Assembly: GCF_003046185.1 (NCBI RefSeq)
Contig: NZ_PZZL01000002.1
Coordinates: forward strand, 310,001 to 374,000
Length of the DNA stretch: 64,000 nucleotides
Direction: 5' to 3'
Source: Phreatobacter oligotrophus
GTDB taxonomy: Bacteria > Pseudomonadota > Alphaproteobacteria > Rhizobiales > Phreatobacteraceae
The position numbers and the translations under genes are program-made. Positions 46,706-55,682 of this stretch are shown here, piece by piece. The notes beneath the pieces were generated by a model, which saw only the letters and a list, made by a program, of their open reading frames with translations, ran no database searches and was not told the origin of the DNA. Numbering within the stretch: the stretch's first letter is position 1; each line of letters begins with the position of its first letter.

Positions 46706-48343
46706 TCAGGCCCTCCACTCGCCGGTCGCGTCATAGACGCAGGCGCCGCCGAGGATCGTCAGATCGCAGCGCGTGTCGGAGAGGATCGCCTCGGGCGAGG
46801 CGGTGAGCAAGTCCCGGGAGAACACTGCGACATCGGCAGCCATGCCGGGCCGGAGCGTGCCGCGATGGTCCTCGCACTTGTTCACATAGGCGCCGAACTC
46901 CGTATAGGCCTGGATGGCGCGCTCGATGGAGATGATCTGGTCGCCGCCGATGACCGTGCCCTTGTGGGTCTTGCGGGTGATCATCGTGTAGAAGTTCGGC
47001 CAGACATTCGCGTCGCAGACCGGCGCGTCGGTGGAGGCGGCGGGGCGGAAGCCCATGTCGATCCAGGTCTTCATCGGATAGCTGGAGCCCGGCCGGTCGT
47101 CCGGCATGACCTTCTCGTAGAGCTCGCCGAAATCGTAGATGAAGACCGGCTGCGGCACGGGCTCGATGCCGGCAGCGCGCATGCGGCGCATCTGGTCCAT
47201 GGTGTTGAAGCCGCAATGCTCGATGCGGTGGCGGCGGTCCGGGTCGGGATATTTCGCCAGCGCCTTCTCCATGGCCACCAGCGTCTGTTCGATGGCGCCG
47301 TCGCCGATGGCATGGACCGCGAGATGGTAGCCCTTGGCGTGGACCTCCATCGTCGCCTCTTCCATCTCCTTGTCGGTGAGGCAGTAGATGCCGTGGGTCT
47401 CCTCCTCGCCGGCATAGGGACGGGTCATGGCGGCGGTCTTTCCGCCGGCCGAGCCGTCGGTGAAGATCTTCACGGGGCCGACGCGCAGCATGTCGTCGCC
47501 CGAGCCGGTGACGAGACCCTCCTCGTAGCAGCGGCCGAGGATGCCGCCGGGAATGTCGAGGAGGCACTGGGTGACGCGGATCGGCTGGCGGCCGGTGCGC
47601 ACGGCGTTGCGGTAGGAGATGATCTCCCGGTAGCCAGAGCGCATGCCGACGGCGGCATCCATGGTCGAGGTGATGCCGAAGGAGTTCATGTACTTGGCGC
47701 CGCGCTCGATGGCCGCGACATGGTCCTCGTCGGTATAGGCCGGCAGGACGGCCTGGACGGGCTGGCGGCCGTTCTCGGCCATGAGGCCGGTGAGCGAGCC
47801 ATTGGTCTGCTCGATGGCGCCGCCGGCGGGCACCGGGCTCGCGGTGGTGACGCCGGCGATCTTCAGGGCGAGCGAATTGGCGACCGCGAGATGGCCGCAG
47901 GTGCGCACCAGGTAGACCGGGTTGTCCGGGGCCGCCATGTCCAGCTCGGTGCGGTGCGGGTGGCGGCGGATGTCGAGCTTCGAATCGTCATAGCCGCGGG
48001 CGAGGATCCATTCGCCGGGTTTCTTCTTCGCGGCCGCCTCGCGGATGAGGTCGAGCAGACCATCGAGCGTGTTGGCGTTCTGGGGCCGCGCATCGACCTC
48101 GGCCATGGACAGACCCATGGGCAGGAGATGGGCATGGGCCTCGAACAGGCCGGGGGTGGCGAGCCGGCCGCGCAGCTCGATGACCCGCGTGGCCGGGCCG
48201 ATCAGCGGCTCCATGTCGGACGAAGACCCGACGGCGAGGACCTTGCCAGACCAGAGGGCGATGGCCTCGGCCACCGGCGCCCCATAGGCCACGAAAACTC
48301 GGCCGCCCCGCAACACAACATCGGCCTTCGGCAACATCGCCAT
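46706..48343 (-). CDS. YtcJ-like amidohydrolase
   Basis: About 545 residues with the YtcJ architecture: ADVVLRGGRVFVAYG, the metal-binding GLFEAHAHLLPMG (HxH), KIFTDGSAGGKTAAM, AVHAIGDGAIEQTL with the His ligand, RHRIEHCGFNT and PAASTDAPVCDANVW. Such enzymes act on N-acyl or carbamoyl compounds of unknown identity. Start ATG 48343 follows GAGGTG. It is the first gene of the importer operon, so the transported compound is probably its substrate. Confidence 0.9.
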   Translation of the reverse strand: MAMLPKADVVLRGGRVFVAYGAPVAEAIALWSGKVLAVGSSSDMEPLIGPATRVIELRGRLATPGLFEAHAHLLPMGLSMAEVDARPQNANTLDGLLDLIREAAAKKKPGEWILARGYDDSKLDIRRHPHRTELDMAAPDNPVYLVRTCGHLAVANSLALKIAGVTTASPVPAGGAIEQTNGSLTGLMAENGRQPVQAVLPAYTDEDHVAAIERGAKYMNSFGITSTMDAAVGMRSGYREIISYRNAVRTGRQPIRVTQCLLDIPGGILGRCYEEGLVTGSGDDMLRVGPVKIFTDGSAGGKTAAMTRPYAGEEETHGIYCLTDKEMEEATMEVHAKGYHLAVHAIGDGAIEQTLVAMEKALAKYPDPDRRHRIEHCGFNTMDQMRRMRAAGIEPVPQPVFIYDFGELYEKVMPDDRPGSSYPMKTWIDMGFRPAASTDAPVCDANVWPNFYTMITRKTHKGTVIGGDQIISIERAIQAYTEFGAYVNKCEDHRGTLRPGMAADVAVFSRDLLTASPEAILSDTRCDLTILGGACVYDATGEWRA

Positions 48344-48625
48344 CGAACACACCTCAACCCATCAATGCCCAACATCGTGGCATGCCGAAAATTGCACCGG
48401 CAACATGCCAGGGACGAGGGGCACACCAGCGGGCGGCGGGGTGGATTTGTTTTCCCGCGACGGTAAGGTCGGTAACTTTCTCCCGCCCGCACCCCCGATG
48501 TGAGCAGCAATTCGGCGCGACATCAACATCCAACGGAACGACTGTATCGCCTGGCGATGCGACCTGTTGGGGTACCGGTGAGGGCGGGCGAGAGCCTTGC
48601 AGCATCCCCGAAGGGATCCCGAGCC

Positions 48626-49873
48626 ATGACCACCGCCGCGACTCCCGCCCCTCCCCCCGGCCCCGAGGCCAGCGATCCGGTCGCGCTCGGCTGGATGACC
48701 GGCTTCCCGCCGCCGCCGGACAAGGCGATCACCTATGCGGACGGCTCCTTCCGCGCCTTCCCGCAGCTGCGCTGGTCGTGGAGCCATGTGCGGCAGATCG
48801 TGCCGACGGTGAATGTCTGGCGCGGAACGGGCGGCCCCTCGCCGCTGCCGCGCGCCGAGCAGGACCTCGACGCCCTGCCGGTGACGACGATGGGGGGCGA
48901 GGCCACCACCTTCGCCCGCGCGCTCGTCGACACCTATGCCGACGGCATCGTCGTGCTGCATCGCGGGCGGATCGTCTTCGAGCGCTATTTCGGCGCGCTC
49001 AAACCCCACCAGCCGCATATCGGCATGTCCGTCACCAAGTCCTTCACCGGCACCCTCGCCGGGATCCTGGTCGCCGACGGCCTGATCGACCCGGCGGCGC
49101 CGGTGACCGCCTATGTGCCGGAACTGGCCCGGAGCGCCTTCGGCGATGCGACGGTGCGGCAGGTCATGGACATGACCACGGGCCTTGCCTACTCGGAAAT
49201 CTACACCGACCCGAGCTCGGACATCTTCGCGCTGCGCCGCGCCAATGGCATGGCGCCGCCGCTGCCCGGCGTGCCGCAGCCCTCGCTGCTCGAATACCTG
49301 ACGACGATCGCCAAGCAGGGCGAGCACGACCGGGTCTTCGCCTACAAGACCGTCAACACCGACGTGCTGGCATGGGTGATGAGGCGGGCGAGCGGCCTCA
49401 GCCTGTCGGAGCTGCTCTCCACCCGCATCTGGCAGCCGATGGGCGCCGAGGAAGATGCCCATTACACCGTCGACCGGCTGGGCATCGAGAGCGGCGGCGG
49501 CGGGCTCAACACCACGACCCGCGACCTCGCGCGGTTCGGCGAGGTGATGCGCGGCGGCGGCTCGTTCAACGGCCGGCGGCTTTTCCCGACGAGCGTGGTC
49601 GAGGCGATCACCTGCGGCGGCGACCCGGCGAAGTTCGCGCCCGCCGGCTATGCGACGCTCCCGGGCTGGTCCTATCGCACCCAGTGGTGGGTCAGCCATG
49701 ACCCCCACGGCGCCTATATGGCGCGCGGCGTCCACGGCCAGTCGCTCTATATCGACCCGAAGGCGGAGGTGGTCATTGCCCGCTACGCCTCGCACCCGGC
49801 GGCCGGCAACGTCGCCAACGATCCGATCACCCTGCCCGCCTTCCGGGCCGTGGCGATGGCGCTGATGGGCTGA
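48626..49873 (+). CDS. Serine hydrolase of the beta-lactamase (class C) superfamily
   Basis: 415 residues with nucleophile Ser135 in SVTKSF (SxxK, Lys138), Tyr in TTGLAYSEIY and a C-terminal ARGVHGQSLYI segment in place of the KTG box. No signal peptide is seen, so it is probably cytoplasmic: an esterase or 6-aminohexanoate-dimer hydrolase-like enzyme (NylB group) rather than an antibiotic-resistance lactamase. It diverges from the importer operon across 282 bases; a link to that operon's substrate is possible. Confidence 0.87.
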   Translation: MTTAATPAPPPGPEASDPVALGWMTGFPPPPDKAITYADGSFRAFPQLRWSWSHVRQIVPTVNVWRGTGGPSPLPRAEQDLDALPVTTMGGEATTFARALVDTYADGIVVLHRGRIVFERYFGALKPHQPHIGMSVTKSFTGTLAGILVADGLIDPAAPVTAYVPELARSAFGDATVRQVMDMTTGLAYSEIYTDPSSDIFALRRANGMAPPLPGVPQPSLLEYLTTIAKQGEHDRVFAYKTVNTDVLAWVMRRASGLSLSELLSTRIWQPMGAEEDAHYTVDRLGIESGGGGLNTTTRDLARFGEVMRGGGSFNGRRLFPTSVVEAITCGGDPAKFAPAGYATLPGWSYRTQWWVSHDPHGAYMARGVHGQSLYIDPKAEVVIARYASHPAAGNVANDPITLPAFRAVAMALMG

Positions 49874-50017
49874 ATGGGCGGCGCTTCGTTTCAGCCACGT
49901 TGCTGCGACGGGGCCCGTGTCACGACAAAGCCACGAGATGGCGAAATCGTCCAGAAATCGGCACCCGATACCGATCGTCCAACGATCCGGCATCGGGCCG
50001 GAATACCGGAGAACGAC

Positions 50018-52231
50018 ATGTCGCTGCTCACCCGCGCCAGCGTGCCGCTGGCCCTCGCCACAGTCTGCCTCTTCCTGGTGCAGGCCACCGATGCGGAGGC
50101 GCAGCGTCGCCGGCCCCGCCAGTCCGAAGGCACCGAGGTCACCGTCCAGAACCGGGGCCAGGGTGCGCTGAGCTTCCTCTATGTGGCGCCGGTCGGTGAA
50201 GGCGCCTGGGGCGAGGACCGGCTCGGCAGCGACACGGTCGCGCGCAACCGCAATTTCCGCTTCACCATCGAGGGCGAGCAGTGCCGCTTCGACGTGCGCG
50301 GCGTGTTCGAGAACGGCCGCGAGGAAACGCGCTTCGGCATCGACCTCTGCGCCCGGCCCGAGCTGGTGATGAACGGCCGCACCCAGACCACGGGCGCCGA
50401 CCTGCAGCGACAGGGCCCGGTCGCGCTCTACCTGGTGCGCAACCGCTCCGGCAACACGATGCAGACGCTGAAGCTCGTCTCGGCCAATGGCGACGAGAGC
50501 GAGGACGTGCTGGGGTCGACGACGGTCGAGACCAACAGCCAGTATACCGGCCGCTTCGAGCGCAATGCCGGCTGCGTCTACGATCTCGTCGCGACCTTCG
50601 AGGGCTCGTCGGAGCGCACGCTGCGCCGCCGGGACCTCTGCGCCAATCGCGAGGTGGTCTTCGGCACCGGCGGGGATGATCCCGCCCCGCGCGCCGGAGC
50701 AGAGGAGCGCCGCAACGAGCCGGACGGCCAGCCGCCGCTCGCCGTCACCATCCAGAACCGCGGCGCGGTGGCGATCCAGTATCTCCACATCCGCCCGCGC
50801 GGCACCAACAACTGGGGCCCGGACCGCCTCGGCAGCGACACGGTCGAGGCCCGCGGCACGTTCCAGCTCTCGCTGCCCCGGCGCGGCTGCGACTATGACG
50901 TCAAGGTGCGCTTCAGCAACGATCGCGAGGAGGTGCGCAACGGCGTGAACCTCTGCACCACGCCGGAATTCGTGGTGGAAGGCCCGGCGCTGGCCCCCGG
51001 CCGCGGCGAGCGCAAGCAGACCGCCTCCGCCCGCCCGGCCCAGCCCGCCATCTCGCAGGTCGCCATCATCAACGAGGGCGACCGCCCCATCGAATCGCTG
51101 TTCATCTCCTCCTCGAAGATATCGAGCTGGGGCGAGGACCTCTTGGGCGCCGAGCGCATCCAGCCGGGCGCGCGCTACACCGCCCGCGTCGAGCGCGACG
51201 ACCAGTGCAACTACGACCTGCGCATCGTCTATACCGGCGGGCGCGAGGAGCGGCGCATGCGGCAGAACCTCTGCCAGCGCCGCGAGGTCGCCTTCGGCGG
51301 CGCCAATGCCTTCCGCGTCGATGGCGGCGGGCCGGACAATGGCCGGCGCGTGGTCTTCACCAATAGCGGCCGCGGCGCGGTGCGCGAGGTCTACCTGACC
51401 CCGACCAACGACACCCACTGGGGCGACGACCGCCTCGGCTCGGAACTGCTGCCGCCGCGCTTCCGCCTGGAAATGCGCCTGCCCACCGAGGGCGGCTGCC
51501 GCTGGGACCTGAAGGTCGTCTACGAGGGCGGCCAGAACATGGAGAAGCGTGACCAGGACCTCTGCGCCACGCCCGAAATGGCCATCGGCCGCGCCGGCCG
51601 CACCGGCCAGGTCGTCTCCACCGGCACCGGCTTCTACATCAACGATGCCGGCTACATCCTGACCAACCACCACGTCATCGACGGCTGCGCGACGGTTGCC
51701 ATCTCGCGGCCGGGCGGCGCCCGCATCCCGCTGCGCCTGATCGGTGCCGACGAGGGCGCGGACCTCGCCGTGCTCCGCCAGGAGAACACCACCTCGACGC
51801 CGCTGCGCCTGCGCACCGGTGCCGGCCCGGTGGTCCGCGGCGGCGAGCGCGTGGTGCTGGTGGGCTATCCCGCCCGCTCGCAGCTCGGCGGCGTCAACGT
51901 CACCGAGGGCATCGTCTCGGGCCTGCGCGGCGCGCTCGGCGACCAGAGCCGGTTCCAGTACACGGCGCCGACCCAGCCGGGCAATTCCGGCGGTCCGGTC
52001 CTCGACGGCTCGGGTTCGGTGGTCGGCGTGGTGGTCTCGCAGATCGACAAGATCTCCGGCGAGCGCACCGCCCAGAACATCAACTTCGGCATCAAGCTGG
52101 ACCTCGTCCGCACCTTCCTCGCGGCCAACAATGTCCAGGCCGCCGAGGGCGAGTCGGGCGCCGCGCTGCCGACGCCGGACATCCTGCAGAACGCCGACCA
52201 GTCGGTGCTGCCGCTCGACTGCCTGGAGTGA
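50018..52231 (+). CDS. Exported trypsin-like (S1C) protease with five tandem N-terminal repeats
   Basis: 737 residues. Signal peptide about 1-28. Five repeats of about 80 residues lie at about 39-119, 134-216, 241-321, 346-427 and 443-524; most carry a W-G-x-D-x-LGS/A motif (WGEDRLGSDTV, WGPDRLGSDTV, WGEDLLGAERI, WGDDRLGSELL), and every repeat has two Cys exactly 22 residues apart (89/111, 186/208, 291/313, 397/419, 494/516). The protease domain (about 530-705) has His552 (NHHV), Asp582 (ADLAVL) and Ser657 (GNSGGP). There is no PDZ domain. The repeats may sense or bind an envelope ligand. I know no named family with this layout. Confidence 0.9.
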   Translation: MSLLTRASVPLALATVCLFLVQATDAEAQRRRPRQSEGTEVTVQNRGQGALSFLYVAPVGEGAWGEDRLGSDTVARNRNFRFTIEGEQCRFDVRGVFENGREETRFGIDLCARPELVMNGRTQTTGADLQRQGPVALYLVRNRSGNTMQTLKLVSANGDESEDVLGSTTVETNSQYTGRFERNAGCVYDLVATFEGSSERTLRRRDLCANREVVFGTGGDDPAPRAGAEERRNEPDGQPPLAVTIQNRGAVAIQYLHIRPRGTNNWGPDRLGSDTVEARGTFQLSLPRRGCDYDVKVRFSNDREEVRNGVNLCTTPEFVVEGPALAPGRGERKQTASARPAQPAISQVAIINEGDRPIESLFISSSKISSWGEDLLGAERIQPGARYTARVERDDQCNYDLRIVYTGGREERRMRQNLCQRREVAFGGANAFRVDGGGPDNGRRVVFTNSGRGAVREVYLTPTNDTHWGDDRLGSELLPPRFRLEMRLPTEGGCRWDLKVVYEGGQNMEKRDQDLCATPEMAIGRAGRTGQVVSTGTGFYINDAGYILTNHHVIDGCATVAISRPGGARIPLRLIGADEGADLAVLRQENTTSTPLRLRTGAGPVVRGGERVVLVGYPARSQLGGVNVTEGIVSGLRGALGDQSRFQYTAPTQPGNSGGPVLDGSGSVVGVVVSQIDKISGERTAQNINFGIKLDLVRTFLAANNVQAAEGESGAALPTPDILQNADQSVLPLDCLE

Positions 52232-52241
52232 TCGAGGCTAG

Positions 52242-52267
52242 GGCGTCGCCGGCCTTCCGGCGACGCC
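52242..52267 (+). terminator. Terminator-like hairpin after the repeat protease
   Basis: An 11-bp perfect stem GGCGTCGCCGG / CCGGCGACGCC with a CCTT loop, without a T-run. A second GC stem (GGCCCGCG / CGCGGGCC, 52283-52309) follows before the convergent PAP2-like gene. Confidence 0.6.
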
Positions 52268-52317
52268 ATCGGCGCGACACAGGGCCCGCGCGGGACACCG
52301 CCGCGGGCCTTGCCGCG

Positions 52318-53217
52318 TCAGGACCGCTGATAGTTCAGCAGCCGTCGCGCCAGGACCACCGAGACCCAGGCGACGGCGGCGCCGACGATGCCGTCGAGGA
52401 TCCAGTGGTGGTCGAGATAGACGCTCGCGACGCACATGGCCGCGGCATAGAAGATGTGGAGCGGCCAGGTGCGCCAGGTCGCGGCCCCGACCGCCGCGAA
52501 GAGGCCGATCATCGGGAAGGCGACGTGCATCGACGGCATGGCGCCGAAGACATTCGCGGCACGGCCGTAGAACTGCTTGAAATAGGTGATGCCGAGGAGC
52601 TCATCGACGCGCAGCAGGCCGGCGGGGCTGGCCGCTGCCTTGATGTTGACGATGCAGCCATCCATCCGGACGTACCAGGGCGGCGCAGCCGGATAGAGGA
52701 TCCAGATGGTGAAGCCGATGGCATGGGCGATGGCTAAGGCCCAGAGATAGAGCCGCGCCCGCTCGCGATCGCGGACGAACAGGTAGAGCGCGTAGAGCGG
52801 CACCACATAGAGGAAGGCCGCATAGGGAATGGCGAAGACCACGTCCCAGAAGGGCGTGACGTGCTGCTGCAGCCAGTCGCCCGGCGTGACATTCGGCGCC
52901 ACCGCGAAGAACTTGAGCTCCAGGTCACGCAGGTCGCAGGCATGGACGTCCGCGCCCGTCCTGACGAAGACCGGCAGGATGAAACGGATCGCGTCCGAGG
53001 CGATGGCGACGAGCACGCCGGGATAGAGGACGGCGGTAATGCGCTGGGTCGTCTGGTTGAACAGGCCAAGCACGATGACGAGCCCGGCGATCAGCGCATG
53101 TTCGGGGCGGAACATGCCGATCGGCACCATGGCCAGCGCATAGAGGACGGGCAGCAGCGGCGCGTACCACCAGCGGCCCCAGAGGTCGGTCAGGCGGGTC
53201 CAGGGATTGAGAGCCAT
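52318..53217 (-). CDS. PAP2/Aur1-like membrane phosphotransferase or phosphatase
   Basis: 299 residues with about six membrane helices. PAP2 motif C2 is FGAMPSMHVAFP (Ser229, His231) and motif C3 is YLDHHWILDGIVG (His271, Asp275). The classic C1 KxxxxxxRP motif is absent, as in the Aur1/inositolphosphotransferase subgroup, which moves inositol phosphate from phosphatidylinositol to a lipid acceptor. It starts 10 bases after the stop of the CDP-alcohol phosphatidyltransferase gene, so the two are co-transcribed. With inositol-3-phosphate synthase 6 kb away, an inositol-lipid role is attractive; a plain lipid phosphatase is the alternative. Confidence 0.85.
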   Translation of the reverse strand: MALNPWTRLTDLWGRWWYAPLLPVLYALAMVPIGMFRPEHALIAGLVIVLGLFNQTTQRITAVLYPGVLVAIASDAIRFILPVFVRTGADVHACDLRDLELKFFAVAPNVTPGDWLQQHVTPFWDVVFAIPYAAFLYVVPLYALYLFVRDRERARLYLWALAIAHAIGFTIWILYPAAPPWYVRMDGCIVNIKAAASPAGLLRVDELLGITYFKQFYGRAANVFGAMPSMHVAFPMIGLFAAVGAATWRTWPLHIFYAAAMCVASVYLDHHWILDGIVGAAVAWVSVVLARRLLNYQRS

Positions 53218-53227
53218 GGGACGGGCG

Positions 53228-53926
53228 TCAGGCCAGGCCGTCGCGCCCGGTCGGCGCGTCGGGCAGGCCACGAACCTCGGGCTGGCGCGCGTCGATGACA
53301 TTGCGGGCAACCCGCAGGGCATCGGCGGCGGCAAGAATGCTGAGCACGCCGACGAGGCCCACCCCGAAGAGGGTGAAGCCCGGCGAGAGGGGGCCGAGCA
53401 GCAGGGCGATGGCGATGAGCACCATGCGGTCGCCGCGGCGCATCCACAGCGGCGGCAGCTGGACCTTCAGGCCCTCGCAGCGGGCGCGGACATAGGAGAC
53501 CGTATAGGCGGCGAGCAGGGTGAAGGCGGGCACCACCGCCATCCAGCCGGAGGTCGAGAAGAAGACGGTGAGGCCGAGCAGCGGCAGCGCGTCGGTGACG
53601 CGGTCGACGGTGGAATCGAGCAGGGCGCCATAGCGGCTGACCGTGCCGGTCGAGCGGGCGAGCGGCCCGTCGAGCATGTCGAACAGGCCGGAGAGCAGCA
53701 GGAAGACCGCCGACCAGGCCAGCGCGCCATAGGCGGCGCAGACGGCCGAGGCGAGGGCCGGCGTCAAGGACAGCAGGGTCAGGGTGTTCGGCGTCACGCC
53801 GGTGCGCGCCAGGACGGCCGCGACACGGCCGAGGGCGCCGGCAAAGGCCGCGCTGCGCGCCACATCCTGCAGGGAGGCGCCCTTTTCGAGGCTCGCAAGA
53901 ACGCGCGAGACCCAGCTCTCCGACAT
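53228..53926 (-). CDS. CDP-alcohol phosphatidyltransferase, candidate phosphatidylinositol-phosphate synthase
   Basis: 232 residues, about six helices. The complete active-site motif Dx2DGx2ARx8Gx3Dx3D is present: Asp83, Asp86, Gly87, Ala90, Arg91, Gly100, Asp104, Asp108 in MLDGPLARSTGT and GALLDSTVD. The enzyme joins CDP-diacylglycerol to an alcohol. Clustering with inositol-3-phosphate synthase suggests inositol 3-phosphate as acceptor; glycerol phosphate (PgsA) cannot be excluded from sequence alone. The PAP2/Aur1-like gene follows directly. Confidence 0.88.
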   Translation of the reverse strand: MSESWVSRVLASLEKGASLQDVARSAAFAGALGRVAAVLARTGVTPNTLTLLSLTPALASAVCAAYGALAWSAVFLLLSGLFDMLDGPLARSTGTVSRYGALLDSTVDRVTDALPLLGLTVFFSTSGWMAVVPAFTLLAAYTVSYVRARCEGLKVQLPPLWMRRGDRMVLIAIALLLGPLSPGFTLFGVGLVGVLSILAAADALRVARNVIDARQPEVRGLPDAPTGRDGLA

Positions 53927-54030
53927 CAACCCGGCTCCCCGTTTGCAGCCAGCGGTGCTAATGAGCGCGTCCTCAAGACCCAAACCGAGCCAAGGTCAAG
54001 ATGCTGCCACCCTGCCGGACGATCTGACCG

Positions 54031-54873
54031 ATGGCCATGATGATCCGCAACGCGCTCATGCGCTTTCGACGCATGACGCCGGCAAGGCTCTATCAGGATC
54101 ACGCCCGCGCACGCAAATTGCTGCGCGGCGAGGCGCCCTCCCCGGGGCCGGTCATCGCCCGTCCGGAGCGGCTGGTGGTGACGCTGACCACCGTTCCGGA
54201 GCGCATGGACCGGCTCACTCCCGTGCTCCACAGCCTCATCGACCAGACCGTGCCCGCCGACCGCATCGTGCTGGCGCGGCCGGAGGTGTCGCGGCGCTCG
54301 GGCAAGCCCTATCCGCAGCTTCATCCCGCTGTCCCCGGCGTCGACGTCATCGCCGCGACCGACGAGGGACCTGCGACGAAGCTGCTCCCCGCCCTGCTGG
54401 CGGAGCCTGACGCCGCCATCCTGGTGGTGGATGACGACGTGATCTATCCGCGGGACTTCATCGCCCAGATGCTCGACTGGCACCGCCGCCTGCCGCAGGC
54501 CGCCATCGGCTGGCGCGGCTGGCGCATCGTGCCAGGCGTCCACCCGAAGAGCTTCCCGCATGTCTTCGCCACGGCGCTGAAGGAGCCGGAGCCGGTGGAC
54601 ATCCTCCTGGGCACCTGGGGCTATCTCGTGCCGCCCGCGGCGCTCGATGCCGCCGTCCACGACTTCACCGGCTATCCGCCCGGCGTGCGATTTGTCGACG
54701 ATGTCTGGTTCGCGGGGCACCTTGCCCGCCGCGGCGTGCCGCGCCTCGTCATCCCCGGCCGGGGATTGCCCATCGAAACCGAGGCCTCCAACCTCGCGGC
54801 GCTGACCTTCGGGCCGAACAGCTCCGGCACCAACGACCTCGAGGCCATCGCGGCCTTCAAGGCGTGGTGGTGA
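54031..54873 (+). CDS. GT-A-type glycosyltransferase-like protein
   Basis: 280 residues. The N-terminal half has a nucleotide-sugar-binding layout (LVVTLTTVPERMDRLTPVL) and the acidic metal motif ILVVDDDVIYPRDFI (DDD); a second acidic segment is FVDDVWFAGHLARRG. The pattern fits a GT-A-fold transferase, though the exact family was not recognised. It diverges from the CDP-alcohol phosphatidyltransferase and heads a run with the deacetylase and flippase-like genes, so it likely adds a sugar to the same lipid. No membrane helix. Confidence 0.72.
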   Translation: MAMMIRNALMRFRRMTPARLYQDHARARKLLRGEAPSPGPVIARPERLVVTLTTVPERMDRLTPVLHSLIDQTVPADRIVLARPEVSRRSGKPYPQLHPAVPGVDVIAATDEGPATKLLPALLAEPDAAILVVDDDVIYPRDFIAQMLDWHRRLPQAAIGWRGWRIVPGVHPKSFPHVFATALKEPEPVDILLGTWGYLVPPAALDAAVHDFTGYPPGVRFVDDVWFAGHLARRGVPRLVIPGRGLPIETEASNLAALTFGPNSSGTNDLEAIAAFKAWW

Positions 54874-54941
54874 GGCGAGGACCCCTCCCCTAACCCTTAT
54901 CCCCTCCCCCTTCCCGGCGAAATGCTCTAAGGAGCGCGGCC

Positions 54942-55682
54942 ATGGCCGCTGCCCTCCCCACCCTGCGCGTCGCGCTCACCGTCGACATGGAGCCGGACTG
55001 CCCGCCCTTCCTGTGGACGTGGCGTGGCGTCACCGAGGGCGCGCCGCGCCTCATCGACCTCTTCGCGCAGGAGCAGGTGCCGGTCACCTGGTTCACCACC
55101 GGCGACACCGCCCGGCTGCATCCCGCCTCGGTCACGTCCATCGTCGATGCCGGGCATGAGCTCGCCTGCCATGGCGTGACCCACCAGCGGTTCGACTGGA
55201 TGTCGAAGGACAGCGCCCGCTGGGAGATCCAAGACTCGACGAAGCGGCTGCGCGATTTCGGCGAGATCACCTCGTTCCGGGCGCCCTACCTGCGCTTTCC
55301 CGGCCATTATCTCGACCTGCTGGCCGAACAGGGGTTCCGCCTCGATTCCTCGCAGGCCCGCTACAAGAAGGACGTTCCCGGCGAGGAAAACGCGCCGGGC
55401 CTAGTGCGCATCCCGGCTTCCATCACCTCCAGCGCGCTGCGCATCCCGAAGATCCTGCGCGAGTACTTCCTCGGCCGCCTGCCCGACCCGGTCGTGCTGT
55501 TCGTGCACCCCTGGGAGTTCGTCGACTTCCGCCAGTCGAACCTGCGCTATGACTGCCGCTTCCGCACGGGGCAGCCGGCTCTGGACGCGCTCGGCTCGGT
55601 CATCCGCTACTTCAAGGGGCGCGGCGCGACTTTCATGACCATGCGCGACCTCGGCGCGCAGATGGCGCCGGACCGGGCATGA
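54942..55682 (+). CDS. Polysaccharide deacetylase (NodB fold)
   Basis: 246 residues, no signal peptide. NodB-type motifs: TVDMEPD (Asp15 as base), HELACHGVTHQ (metal ligands His77 and His81), SFRAPYLRFPG (Arg) and LFVHPWEFVD (C-terminal His). It would remove N-acetyl groups from a sugar, here probably on the cytoplasmic face because no export signal is seen. Its stop overlaps the next gene by 4 bases (ATGA), so the products are coupled. Confidence 0.87.
   Translation: MAAALPTLRVALTVDMEPDCPPFLWTWRGVTEGAPRLIDLFAQEQVPVTWFTTGDTARLHPASVTSIVDAGHELACHGVTHQRFDWMSKDSARWEIQDSTKRLRDFGEITSFRAPYLRFPGHYLDLLAEQGFRLDSSQARYKKDVPGEENAPGLVRIPASITSSALRIPKILREYFLGRLPDPVVLFVHPWEFVDFRQSNLRYDCRFRTGQPALDALGSVIRYFKGRGATFMTMRDLGAQMAPDRA

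Noticed and set aside
48626-49873. Antibiotic-resistance beta-lactamase
   Set aside because: SxxK is present, but there is no signal peptide and no KTG box; context is metabolic. An esterase or amide hydrolase is more likely.
48362-51673. A 1103-codon open frame on the minus strand
   Set aside because: It runs antisense to the serine hydrolase and the repeat protease, which have clear motifs and signal peptides. Its translation is Arg/Gly/Ala/Asp-rich with no domain, as expected for shadow frames in GC-rich DNA.
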